Shown: positions 6,266 to 13,399 of the stretch, one piece after another
Position numbering within the stretch: the first letter of the stretch is position 1
Layout: the number at the start of each line of letters is the position of its first letter
Origin: Planctomycetota bacterium
Lineage (GTDB): Bacteria > Planctomycetota > SKW154
Direction: 5' to 3'
DNA: 16,168 bases
NCBI GenBank assembly: GCA_026418755.1
Contig: JAOAAR010000010.1
Location: 1-16,168 of the forward strand
Position numbers and translations under genes: made by a program
The notes under the pieces: generated by a model
Database searches by the model: none
What the model was told of the DNA's origin: nothing
The model's input: the letters and a program-made list of their open reading frames with translations, nothing else

Positions 6266-7420
6266 ATGGATTGGGAGTTCACTGAAGAAGAAAAGATGAT
6301 AAGGGATATGGTGCGCGATTTTGCAGAGAGGCGCATTGCACCCATTGCTGCAGAGATCGATGAGAAGAACGAATTTCCGCTGGATGTGGTCCGTGAGATG
6401 GGGAAATTGGGCATTCTTGGAATCCCCGTTCCCCAGGAATATGGTGGTGGTGGTGCCAGCACGCTTGCATACATCATTGCAGTTGAGGAACTCTCAAAAG
6501 TTTCGGGGAGTATGGGGATCACTCTTGCGGCACACCATTCGCTGGGCACATTTCCGATTATGGAGTTCGGAGACAAAAGGCAGAAAGAGAAGTATCTCCC
6601 TGACTTGGCGACAGGACGCAAACTGGGCGCGTTCGGTCTCACTGAGCCTAATGCGGGCTCTGACGCTGGGGGGACCCAGACTACCGCCGTCAGAAAAGGT
6701 GACCATTATGTTGTCAACGGCTCTAAGATTTTCATCACGAATGCCACATACGCCGAGACTGCTGTTATTACCGCCGTTACAGATGCGAAGAAAAAACACC
6801 ACGGAATCTCTTCTTTCATTCTCGAAAAAGGGATGCCTGGTTTCAAGGCGGGCAAGAAGGAGGACAAATTGGGCTTGCGTGGCTCTGACACCGCTGAACT
6901 TTTCTTCGAAGATGTGAAGGTACCGGTTGAGAACAGGCTTGGAGAGGAAGGAGAGGGTTTCATACAGTTTATGAAGACCCTTGATGGCGGCAGAATCAGC
7001 ATCGGTGCACTCGCACTGGGTCTTGCTGAGGGTGCCTTTGATGTCGCCCTCAAATACTCAGTAGAGCGCAAGCAGTTCGGCGTTCCTCTCTGGGAGCACC
7101 AGATGATTCAATATAAACTCGCCAATATGGCAACGAACATAGAAGCGGCGAAACATCTTGTATATCACGCTGCTATTATGAAAGACAAGAAGATTCCATA
7201 CTCAAAAGAATCTGCGATGTGCAAACTCTTTGCCTCCGAGATTGCCACTCAAGTCTGCCGTGACGCCATCCAAATTCTCGGCGCAAATGGTTACTCACGA
7301 GAATTTCCTGTGGAGCGGATGCTTCGTGATGTGAAACTGTGTGAAATTGGCGAAGGGACTTCTGAGATTCAACGCATTGTTATCACTCGGAATCTTATCA
7401 AGTCTTTACAAAAGACCTAA
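6266..7420 (+). CDS. Acyl-CoA dehydrogenase (short-chain/butyryl-CoA type)
   Basis: This FAD enzyme of 384 residues, the usual family length, oxidises acyl-CoA to 2-enoyl-CoA and passes electrons to an electron-transfer flavoprotein. The N-terminal helical domain starts MDWEFTEEEKMIRDMV. The middle beta domain has the FAD/substrate segment GAFGLTEPNAGSDAGG and ITNATYA. The C-terminal domain has RKQFGVPLWEHQMIQ and QILGANGYSREFPVERMLRD. The catalytic base is expected at E363 in GEGTSEIQR, the position used in short- and medium-chain members. ATG 6266 is preceded by GAGAGGAATAGGGT. The B12-binding mutase subunit lies directly upstream on the same strand. Chain-length preference (butyryl, isobutyryl, isovaleryl or glutaryl) cannot be decided by eye; the isovaleryl enzyme has its base elsewhere, which argues against that option. 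Confidence 0.93.
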   Translation: MDWEFTEEEKMIRDMVRDFAERRIAPIAAEIDEKNEFPLDVVREMGKLGILGIPVPQEYGGGGASTLAYIIAVEELSKVSGSMGITLAAHHSLGTFPIMEFGDKRQKEKYLPDLATGRKLGAFGLTEPNAGSDAGGTQTTAVRKGDHYVVNGSKIFITNATYAETAVITAVTDAKKKHHGISSFILEKGMPGFKAGKKEDKLGLRGSDTAELFFEDVKVPVENRLGEEGEGFIQFMKTLDGGRISIGALALGLAEGAFDVALKYSVERKQFGVPLWEHQMIQYKLANMATNIEAAKHLVYHAAIMKDKKIPYSKESAMCKLFASEIATQVCRDAIQILGANGYSREFPVERMLRDVKLCEIGEGTSEIQRIVITRNLIKSLQKT

Positions 7421-7489
7421 TAACCTTATTTATGGCAGACAGGCAAATTTGTGGATAAGGATACGGTTTTGCTTTAGTTTTAAAAAGGC

Positions 7490-7518
7490 TTGACAGAATC
7501 ACTGTTAAGAGGTAATAT
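7490..7518 (+). promoter_or_regulatory. Strong sigma70-type promoter for tRNA-Met and the downstream lipoprotein gene
   Basis: A perfect TTGACA (7490-7495) is followed after exactly 17 bases by TAATAT (7513-7518). The tRNA starts at 7528, so the 5' leader would be only one to four bases. This is the best promoter match in the window. Confidence 0.8.
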
Positions 7519-7527
7519 TTGGAGAAA

Positions 7528-7600
7528 GGCGGCGTAGCTCAGTTGGGAGAGCAGCGGATTCATAAGCCGCGGGTCACTGGTTCGAGCCCAGTCGCCGCCA
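7528..7600 (+). tRNA. tRNA-Met (anticodon CAT), probably elongator
   Basis: The acceptor GGCGGCG pairs perfectly with CGCCGCC. The D arm is GCTC-AGTTGGGA-GAGC. The anticodon loop TTCATAA puts CAT at 7561-7563, the T arm is ACTGG-TTCGAGC-CCAGT and the discriminator is A7600. CCA is not encoded. The anticodon stem GCGGA/GCCGC has an A-G mismatch (7558/7566) next to the loop. The initiator hallmarks (unpaired first acceptor base and three G-C pairs at the loop-proximal end of the anticodon stem) are absent. A tRNA-Ile2, whose CAT is modified to read ATA, cannot be fully excluded. Confidence 0.93.
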
Positions 7601-7623
7601 CGAGAAGTGGTTGGAGACGATTT

Positions 7624-8280
7624 ATGAAGCATTTGCTGCTTGTTTCCTTTATTTGCTTTTCTTTTTTTTCTTCTTGCAGTTCAACTCAGGAGATTCCGGA
7701 AGCCTCGCGACCTATTACTATGATAACCTATCCTCCTCCTCCTCAACTTGCTCCTGGACAAGCAGAGGCGATAAAAGCCAAAATTGCTGCTCTATGTCCT
7801 GAAGGGGAGGTAGTGCGCAAAACAGAAGAAGGTTTCTTTTCTCCCTCAATAGATAGTCTTGTCGAAGAGGGGGCTACAGCGATGCCATTTTTAGTCAACG
7901 AGTATAATCGGTTGTATGGGGACCCTACTTCTGATATCACGCGACGACATCTTCTGGTAGAAGTAAGCCGTCGCATAGCGTCAAGAGCCCATCTTGATTT
8001 TATATGCTGGGTTTTGGTAAGGGGAAGTCAGACCGAGAAGGTGACAGCTGCGAAGTCGCTTTTAGAGTTTGGCAACTATGGCTGTGTCGGCGCTCTTATA
8101 GCGGCGCTTGATGATACAGACAGGGAAGTGGTGTGGCGTTCTGGTGCCGCACTCTGTCGTATCACAGGCAATGACTTCGGTTTGCGTCCAGAGATTAACG
8201 ATGATGACTTCAAAACGGCGATTTACCGCTGGAAACTATGGTATAACGATTGTTACTTGAAAGCGTTTCCTAATAGATGA
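7624..8280 (+). CDS. Putative lipoprotein with HEAT-like repeat region
   Basis: This protein of 218 residues has no named family that I can assign. The signal MKHLLLVSFICFSFFSSC ends in a lipobox-like FSSC with Cys18 as the expected lipidated residue, so it is probably anchored in the envelope. A proline-rich stretch follows (TYPPPPQLAPGQ). From about residue 75 the sequence is helical and amphipathic, and LLEFGNYGCVGALIAALDD followed by DREVVWRSGAALCRITG looks like a HEAT repeat, suggesting a protein-binding scaffold. The start is ATG 7624, seven bases after GGAG. The frame stays open upstream through the tRNA, but the GVAQLGEQRIHKPRVTGSSP translation there is a well-known tRNA artefact. Only 23 bases separate the tRNA from this start, so both probably come from the promoter at 7490. 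Confidence 0.78.
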   Translation: MKHLLLVSFICFSFFSSCSSTQEIPEASRPITMITYPPPPQLAPGQAEAIKAKIAALCPEGEVVRKTEEGFFSPSIDSLVEEGATAMPFLVNEYNRLYGDPTSDITRRHLLVEVSRRIASRAHLDFICWVLVRGSQTEKVTAAKSLLEFGNYGCVGALIAALDDTDREVVWRSGAALCRITGNDFGLRPEINDDDFKTAIYRWKLWYNDCYLKAFPNR

Positions 8281-8290
8281 GGAAACTGTG

Positions 8291-8311
8291 ACACAATTTT
8301 TGTGTTATAAT
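8291..8311 (+). promoter_or_regulatory. Consensus -10 box with adjoining small palindrome
   Basis: TATAAT at 8306-8311 sits 39 bases before the ATG at 8345. Directly upstream is the perfect inverted repeat ACACAA-TTT-TTGTGT (8291-8305), which would occupy the spacer. No good -35 is visible at 16-18 bases. The arrangement could be an operator controlling a promoter with a weak -35, or a chance AT-rich palindrome. Confidence 0.45.
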
Positions 8312-8344
8312 ATATAATTAGAAGGAGTTGTAGGAGATAGAAAA

Positions 8345-8863
8345 ATGGCTTTATATGGTAGGATGGGAAGAGGAAGAGATACAGGCAGGAGGAGGGAGCC
8401 GAGGCGCGGTGGAGGGCGCTACGGTAGCGGTCGTTCAAGACGCGACAGGGATGATTATGAAGACGAAGAGCCGGCGTATTATGCCGAGCCAGCGAGAGAC
8501 ACTACTGCAAGACACGAGCAGACCGCTCTTTACATCTTCCTTGGCGTTGGTGTGTTCATTTTGATTGTTGTCATCATAACATTCGCTGCCGGCGGTGGTG
8601 AGCCATCCTCCGGATTTACCAACCCGATGGCAGGCAGTATTGAGTATTTCAAGCCCGAGCGTGAAATGGAGAAGGTAGATGCACGGGAGCAGGCTTCGAT
8701 GGCAGCATATCATAAAGCACTTCAATACTACCGTCAGAACGAATACGAGGATAAGGAAGACCTGATGGGTCCGTTTCAAGATGTGATCAGCCAGTATCCT
8801 GGCACAAGAGGTGCAGAAGAAGCGGCAAAGATGCTGAAGGAGATTCAGGATCGTCAGCGGTAG
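8345..8863 (+). CDS. RG-rich single-pass membrane protein with helical outer domain (unknown function)
   Basis: This protein of 172 residues matches no family I recognise. Residues 1-35 are very rich in Arg and Gly (GRGRDTGRRREPRRGGGRYG), giving a strongly basic, probably disordered tail. Residues 34-52 are acidic with paired tyrosines (PAYYAEPA). Residues 61-82 form one transmembrane helix (IFLGVGVFILIVVIITFAA). By the positive-inside rule the RG tail is cytoplasmic and residues 85-172 face the periplasm. That part contains a TPR-like pair of helices (AAYHKALQYYRQNEYED, then FQDVISQYPGTRGAEEAAKML), similar to YbgF/TolA-binding-type repeats. ATG 8345 follows TAGGAG with eight bases between. 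Neighbours on both sides are predicted lipoproteins, so an envelope role is likely. Confidence 0.75.
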   Translation: MALYGRMGRGRDTGRRREPRRGGGRYGSGRSRRDRDDYEDEEPAYYAEPARDTTARHEQTALYIFLGVGVFILIVVIITFAAGGGEPSSGFTNPMAGSIEYFKPEREMEKVDAREQASMAAYHKALQYYRQNEYEDKEDLMGPFQDVISQYPGTRGAEEAAKMLKEIQDRQR

Positions 8864-8922
8864 CAGCCCCAGAGACTTGACGGCTATTCCTTTCGAGTCC
8901 AAAGTAATTAGAGCGATAGATT

Positions 8923-10017
8923 ATGAGACATTTCGCTCTCGTTTGTGTAGCGGTTTTCATCTTTTACACTGGCTGTTCAAAGAGAGGAAAGAAAGAGGTA
9001 TCTTCTGTTGATTCGGGTGAACGCGTCTTAGTCATTGTGAACTCAAACAGTTCTCACTCGCAGGCGATTGGAAACTATTATGTAAGTCGGAGGAGAAAAG
9101 CAAAAATTTGCTATATAAGTGCTCCTGTTAATGAGGAGATAAGCCGCACGGATTTCAACAACCTAAAGGCTCAGGTTGAGAACTTTCTGACCGCAAATAA
9201 TCTGAAAGAGGAGATCTTTTACATTGTGACCACATCGGATGTGCCGCTAAAAGTTGCTTCTGCTGGTGGCAGTGAAGATTTTGCTTCCGTTGATTCCGAG
9301 TTGGCGCTCCTCTTTACCTCATACAACATAAACGGCAAAGTTCCGAACCCGTATTATAATTCAAACTCCCGTTTTAACCGCACATTTAACATCTATCTTG
9401 TGTGCCGTCTAACGGGTTATGAGACCGATTCGGATGGTGACGGTATTGCTGATGATGTGAAGGGGCTGATTGACAGGGGGTTTTCTCCTGTGCGGCATCC
9501 GAGGGGGCTCTATGTTCTGGATGTAGACCCTGCCAAAGATGGAGGAGCATACCAGATGGGCAATGACTGGCTCCGTCAGGCAGGTACCGCTCTTGTCTCA
9601 TCGGGGTTCAATACGATTCTGGATACAACAAACACATTCTTGACATATCAGAATGGTGTTGTTGGCTATTCGAGTTGGGGTTCAAATGATTCGAGCAACA
9701 CAACAGCACCGTACAGACCATATAACGCCTGGGCTGCAGGGGCAGTAGCAGTCACATTTGTAAGCACAAACGCCCGCAGTTTTAAGACAGGTACATCTTA
9801 CGGACAATGTCTCCTTGCCGACTATGTAAAAGAAGGAGTGACAGGCATAGCAGGACACACTTACGAGCCGTATCTGGATGCCTGTTGTCGCCCCCCGATT
9901 CTGTTTGACCGTTACACGAAAGGGTTCAATCTTGCTGAAAGTTTTTATTGTGCAATGCCGTATTTGAGTTGGCAGACAGTTGTTGTAGGAGACCCTCTCT
10001 GCGCCCCATACCGATAA
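8923..10017 (+). CDS. TIGR03790-type lipoprotein (function unknown)
   Basis: This protein of 364 residues has an N-terminal signal (MRHFALVCVAVFIFYTGC, lipobox-like YTGC, Cys18). The body follows the pattern I remember for the TIGR03790 family: VLVIVNSNSSHSQAIGNYYV, then EEISRTDFNNL, then FYIVTTSDVPLKV, then ASVDSELALL. At the C-terminal end come GVTGIAGHTYEPYL and YLSWQTVVVGDPL. The family is scattered through acidobacteria, planctomycetes, myxobacteria and others, with no established function. Residues 169-178 (DSDGDGIADD) form an aspartate-rich calcium-loop motif of the thrombospondin type-3 kind, placed before a GLIDRG helix. No good ribosome site precedes ATG 8923, so translation may be weak or coupled to the upstream gene, which ends 59 bases before. 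The gene converges on obg. Confidence 0.8.
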   Translation: MRHFALVCVAVFIFYTGCSKRGKKEVSSVDSGERVLVIVNSNSSHSQAIGNYYVSRRRKAKICYISAPVNEEISRTDFNNLKAQVENFLTANNLKEEIFYIVTTSDVPLKVASAGGSEDFASVDSELALLFTSYNINGKVPNPYYNSNSRFNRTFNIYLVCRLTGYETDSDGDGIADDVKGLIDRGFSPVRHPRGLYVLDVDPAKDGGAYQMGNDWLRQAGTALVSSGFNTILDTTNTFLTYQNGVVGYSSWGSNDSSNTTAPYRPYNAWAAGAVAVTFVSTNARSFKTGTSYGQCLLADYVKEGVTGIAGHTYEPYLDACCRPPILFDRYTKGFNLAESFYCAMPYLSWQTVVVGDPLCAPYR

Positions 10018-10103
10018 GAACCTAAGTGAACGCCACCCATATTGAATGCCTATTACACTACCTGAGCCTAAAAAGCACCCCATGTTGAGGAACTGACACC
10101 CCG

Positions 10104-11102
10104 TTAGTGAGAGGCATAAAGATGTTTGTGGGCGTAACGGAAGAGTTCCTTCACTCCTTTACCGCTCACCGCACTTATTAAGAACACTTCTTTTTTCTGT
10201 ATCTCTTTTTTCAGGCTTCGTGCAATCTTTTGTGCTTCAAGGGTGCTGAGCAGGTCACACTTGTTCAGGGCTATAATCTCCTCCTTCCGGGCGATAACAG
10301 GGCTATAACTCTCCAACTCCTTGCGGATGATTCTGTATGCATCGAGGGGGGAACTGATTGGCGACGCTATGTCAATCAGATGTATGAGCAGTTTAGTCCT
10401 CTCTATATGGCGCAAGAATCTGTCGCCGAGCCCCTTTCCTTTATGTGCCCCTTCGATTAGTCCTGGTAAATCAGCCACGACTATTCTCTGGAAGCGCCCC
10501 ACCTCAACGATGCCTAATACAGGGGATTTGGTGGTGAAAGGATAATCAGCAATCCTTGGATGAGCATTCGATGCCGCTGAAAGCAATGTTGATTTTCCCG
10601 CATTCGGCAGCCCCACAAGTCCTACCTCGGCGAGCAGTTTGAGTTCGAGAAGAACCCATTTCTCTTCGCCTGCGCCTCCGTCTTCGGCATAGTTTGGCGC
10701 ACGGTTTGTCGCCGTTGCAAACGCCTTGTTTCCGCGACCCCCTTTGCCGCCTCTTGCAACCAGAAGCCTCTCTCCCTCTTTCAACAATTCGCCGATGAAG
10801 TTGCCGTCCTCATCACGAACAACCGTACCAAGCGGAACAGGAATGAAAAGGTCTGCCCCTCCTTTACCGGACTGCGATTTCGAACCTCCTCTTTTTCCAT
10901 TCTCCGCTATGAAATGCACCTTTCGGGCGACTGATAGAAGAGTGTTTTCACTGCTATCAGCCACAAGATATACGGAACCGCCGTCTCCCCCATCCCCTCC
11001 ATCGGGGCCACCGAACGGTACAAACTTTTCCCGTCGGAAGGCAACGCAGCCGTCTCCCCCATCTCCTCCCTTCACATATATGCGCGCTTCGTCTACAAAC
11101 AT
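10104..11102 (-). CDS. obg: Obg family GTPase (ribosome assembly/stress GTPase)
   Basis: Obg is an essential GTPase that acts in assembly of the 50S subunit and links to the stringent response. The start is ATG at 11102, giving the canonical MFVDEARIYVKGGDGG and 332 residues; the site GGAGAGGG lies just upstream. The frame stays open to 11189 (29 more residues), but that stretch overlaps the likely promoter and has no Obg homology. Residues 1 to about 158 are the glycine-rich Obg fold (GGPDGGDGGDGGSVYL, ARGGKGGRGN). The G domain has GLPNAGKS (164-171), the YPFTTKSP switch, DLPGLIEGAH, NKCD and SAVSGKG. It ends shortly after the G domain and lacks the extra C-terminal OCT domain found in some Gram-positive Obg proteins. 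Confidence 0.97.
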   Translation of the reverse strand: MFVDEARIYVKGGDGGDGCVAFRREKFVPFGGPDGGDGGDGGSVYLVADSSENTLLSVARKVHFIAENGKRGGSKSQSGKGGADLFIPVPLGTVVRDEDGNFIGELLKEGERLLVARGGKGGRGNKAFATATNRAPNYAEDGGAGEEKWVLLELKLLAEVGLVGLPNAGKSTLLSAASNAHPRIADYPFTTKSPVLGIVEVGRFQRIVVADLPGLIEGAHKGKGLGDRFLRHIERTKLLIHLIDIASPISSPLDAYRIIRKELESYSPVIARKEEIIALNKCDLLSTLEAQKIARSLKKEIQKKEVFLISAVSGKGVKELFRYAHKHLYASH

Positions 11103-11152
11103 ATTTCCCTCTCCACGCAAAAAATCCGCCTCATAGGCACCCTCTTTTTCGT

Positions 11153-11189
11153 TATAATAATTATATAAGAAGTATTCGAGGAGGCTCAA
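11153..11189. promoter_or_regulatory. Overlapping divergent promoter elements between obg and the coiled-coil gene
   Basis: TATAAT occurs on the + strand at 11153-11158 and on the - strand at 11160-11165 (reads attata on +). For obg, TTGAGC at 11184-11189 (minus) lies 18 bases from its -10, giving a reasonable promoter and a leader of about 50 bases. For the + gene no clear -35 is visible. The ribosome site GAGGAGG of the + gene (11178-11184) and its start overlap the obg -35. Confidence 0.5.
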
Positions 11190-11930
11190 ATGCGAACTGT
11201 TTTGATTCTTCTTTTATGCGGAGTAGGCGTCGCTGGCGGGGCATATCTCCTGTGGACGTATGCGCTAAACCACGAAAAGGAAGAGCAGGAGGAGAAGATA
11301 CAACAGAAGACCGCCGCAGAACTTGCAGAACTGCGTAACCAGTTCAACGCGTTCAAGGAGACGAGCCTGCGTCAGAAGAGCGATTATGAGGCACAAATTG
11401 CCCAATTGTCCGAAAAGGTGGCTCTTCTCGAAGAGACTGTGACAGCCTTGCAGAAGAATCAGGTTTCACCTGTTACTGTAAAACCTTCACCACCGCCTGC
11501 GGTCCAACCACCTCCATCGGGAGGCGGGAACATACCACAACAAGAATCGGGAGCAATACTGGAAAAACGCAGATTGAGTGAAATGTCGGAGAAAATGGGA
11601 GAAGGACGCATAGAGAAGGTGAAAGAGGTAGCGGCAAAACTGGGGTGGGGCGACGAAAAAACCGCTTCCGTCGTTGCCATTTTAAGCGAAGAGAACAGAC
11701 AAGTGCAAGCGCTACTGAAATCATACGAGGGGACTCCTCCCGAACAAATTGACCGTCAAGCGATTATGCAACAGGTGAAACAGATTCACATAAACACGCT
11801 TGAGAGTCTCAAACAGGTGATGAGCGAGGATGAACTGCGCCGATTGGATGACATAATCTCCCCTCGGTCGCCCAAGCGGATTGACCGACCTGAACGCCCT
11901 GACAAAAAATCTCCCAATTCGGGTAGGTAA
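11190..11930 (+). CDS. Membrane-anchored coiled-coil protein (unknown function)
   Basis: This protein of 246 residues belongs to no family I can name. Residues 3-24 are a hydrophobic helix (VLILLLCGVGVAGGAYLLW) acting as signal anchor, so the rest is probably periplasmic. Residues 28-92 form a long charged coiled coil (KEEQEEKIQQKTAAELAEL, then LSEKVALLEETVTALQ). Residues 94-118 are a proline-rich linker (PSPPPAVQPPPSGGG). The C-terminal part is helical (LSEENRQVQALLKSYEG, LKQVMSEDELRRLDDI) and loosely resembles Spy/LTxxQ-type periplasmic helical proteins. It ends in a basic, proline-rich tail. ATG 11190 follows GAGGAGG by five bases. It diverges from obg and converges on the portal gene, with 14 bases between the stops. 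Confidence 0.78.
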   Translation: MRTVLILLLCGVGVAGGAYLLWTYALNHEKEEQEEKIQQKTAAELAELRNQFNAFKETSLRQKSDYEAQIAQLSEKVALLEETVTALQKNQVSPVTVKPSPPPAVQPPPSGGGNIPQQESGAILEKRRLSEMSEKMGEGRIEKVKEVAAKLGWGDEKTASVVAILSEENRQVQALLKSYEGTPPEQIDRQAIMQQVKQIHINTLESLKQVMSEDELRRLDDIISPRSPKRIDRPERPDKKSPNSGR

Positions 11931-11944
11931 TTTTTACAGAACAA

Positions 11945-13381
11945 CTAACGAGGAGATTTATCGCCTTTTTGCTGGAAAGCGGTGTTCCCATCAATCTCCG
12001 CATAGATGCGCTGCTCCTCGTTCAGATTAAGAGATGGCAGAACCGTTCTCACAAGCCGTTTTCCAATTCGAGCGTTCAGAGTCTCAGAAAGATTGAGACT
12101 CATCACTTTGATAGCCTCTTCAACTTCCTCGTTCGCTGCCCGAATACTGAACTCACGCGGATACTGGATGGTCACATCGTTTTTCTCTCCGAGCCATTTG
12201 AAAAAGAGTTCTGCTATCTCCCGTTCAGCCTGTTCCAGATTGCGAGCCTTTCTCGTCAGTATGTTGTTGGTGTCGTGAAACTCTATAGACCGCGCAATGC
12301 CCGACTCTGTCTGCGAAGAGACCGCAACATACTTGATTCGGGAAAGACGGTAAATCTCTTCGATGTTCTTCTCTATCTGCGATTCTATGAACTTTGCAGG
12401 GTCGGTCGGAGGAGTGATGTAATGGGGCAAAGCCTTCGTCTCGGGGTCGTATGTCGCCACATTGCTTGTCCCGAGTTGCTCTACATCCACATCGCCAGGC
12501 CATGCCAAAAACGAAAAACACTGCTTATAAAGGAACTCATCCAATAGTGAGGAAAGGTTATATATTTTCTGACAGCAAGGAGCAATATCTTGAAGAGCAG
12601 AGATTCCGAAGATTGGGCTCTGAAACGAGCGTTCATTATAGACCGCCACAATAGGAACTCTACCGACAGGGTGGTTTTCTCCCGCTGGACCGTTGGGGTT
12701 TAAGAAATCTCCTTCCTTGTCAAGAAGATACCACTTGTCTTTAGTCCAGATTCTATAATTGTAATCCTGGGTTTTGTGCTCATCAAAAGGAGAGCGCTCT
12801 GACGGAAATTTTTCTCTCACTTTTACCCATCTGAATCTGCCAATAGAGTCCAGTTCCCAGTCGAGAACATCAAACGGCAGAATGGGAGCAATGTAGGGGC
12901 GTATTCCCGACCCATTTCCTCCATTTAAAGAATTCCTGTCTGCTGTAATCTGCGGCATATCAACGATGACGAAGACCACCCCAAAAACTTGCGAGAGTGG
13001 CGCTATGTATCTGCTCATCATTGTGTCAACATCATTACTTCTTAAGTCAACATCTTGCAAAAATTCCAGATAATAGGGGTTACTACTCTCGCGCAGAATC
13101 TCCTTCTTATAGATGTAAGAGACATAAAGGTCCACTATCGCCTTACAGTAGTTGTAATAGACGACCCGGCGCAATCTGAAAGCTCTGTCCTCTGCTGTCT
13201 CACGACTATGCGAGAAAAGATACTGAGGTTTACTAACATAACTCTGGCCCCCTTCATAGGAATCAAGAAAGTACTGCCATTGAGGATACATTCTCTCATA
13301 TTCAGGATGCCGCCTAGTGATATTTTTTCGCACTTGTCCAATGTCTGCGAAAAGTCCATTTCCTTTCTCAGCCCCCTTCAT
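11945..13381 (-). CDS. Phage portal-like protein (DUF4055-type)
   Basis: Portal proteins form the dodecameric ring through which terminase pumps DNA into a phage head. This 478-residue intact frame has the layout I associate with DUF4055 portal-like proteins. An N-terminal block has YERMYPQWQYFLDSYEG, then a YLF segment, then VVYYNYCKAIVDLYVSYIYK (residues 73-92), where relatives have a VDALVGxVFRKDP-like stretch. In the middle come HPVGRVPIVAVYNE, and then DIAPCCQKIYNLSSLLDEF. A helical C-terminal region begins around ARNLEQAEREIAELFFKWLG. The ribosome site GGAGGAG precedes ATG 13381 by five bases. The terminase-nuclease gene ends 18 bases upstream, so the two are co-transcribed. Portal next to terminase is normal phage order, but no head, scaffold or tail gene follows. 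Downstream lies a host-type gene. Confidence 0.82.
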   Translation of the reverse strand: MKGAEKGNGLFADIGQVRKNITRRHPEYERMYPQWQYFLDSYEGGQSYVSKPQYLFSHSRETAEDRAFRLRRVVYYNYCKAIVDLYVSYIYKKEILRESSNPYYLEFLQDVDLRSNDVDTMMSRYIAPLSQVFGVVFVIVDMPQITADRNSLNGGNGSGIRPYIAPILPFDVLDWELDSIGRFRWVKVREKFPSERSPFDEHKTQDYNYRIWTKDKWYLLDKEGDFLNPNGPAGENHPVGRVPIVAVYNERSFQSPIFGISALQDIAPCCQKIYNLSSLLDEFLYKQCFSFLAWPGDVDVEQLGTSNVATYDPETKALPHYITPPTDPAKFIESQIEKNIEEIYRLSRIKYVAVSSQTESGIARSIEFHDTNNILTRKARNLEQAEREIAELFFKWLGEKNDVTIQYPREFSIRAANEEVEEAIKVMSLNLSETLNARIGKRLVRTVLPSLNLNEEQRIYAEIDGNTAFQQKGDKSPR

Positions 13382-13399
13382 AGTAACTCCTCCAAAAAA

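Noticed and set aside
6321..6917. 198-codon frame inside the acyl-CoA dehydrogenase gene
   Set aside because: It is a shifted-frame shadow of a gene with full family motifs; the translation has no recognisable family.
7519..7623. N-terminal extension of the HEAT-like lipoprotein through the tRNA-Met gene
   Set aside because: GVAQLGEQRIHKPRVTGSSPVAA is a classic tRNA artefact. The signal peptide and ribosome site place the start at 7624.
8877..8910. TTGACG with an AT-rich stretch as a promoter for the TIGR03790-type gene
   Set aside because: No acceptable -10 occurs at 16-18 bases; the only candidates are at 20 or more.
10018..10103. Bidirectional terminator between the convergent TIGR03790-type gene and obg
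   Set aside because: No stable GC-rich hairpin followed by a T run was found on either strand.
11103..11189. 29-residue extension of Obg
   Set aside because: Obg proteins start at MFVDEARI-like sequence. The extension overlaps the promoter elements and has no homology.
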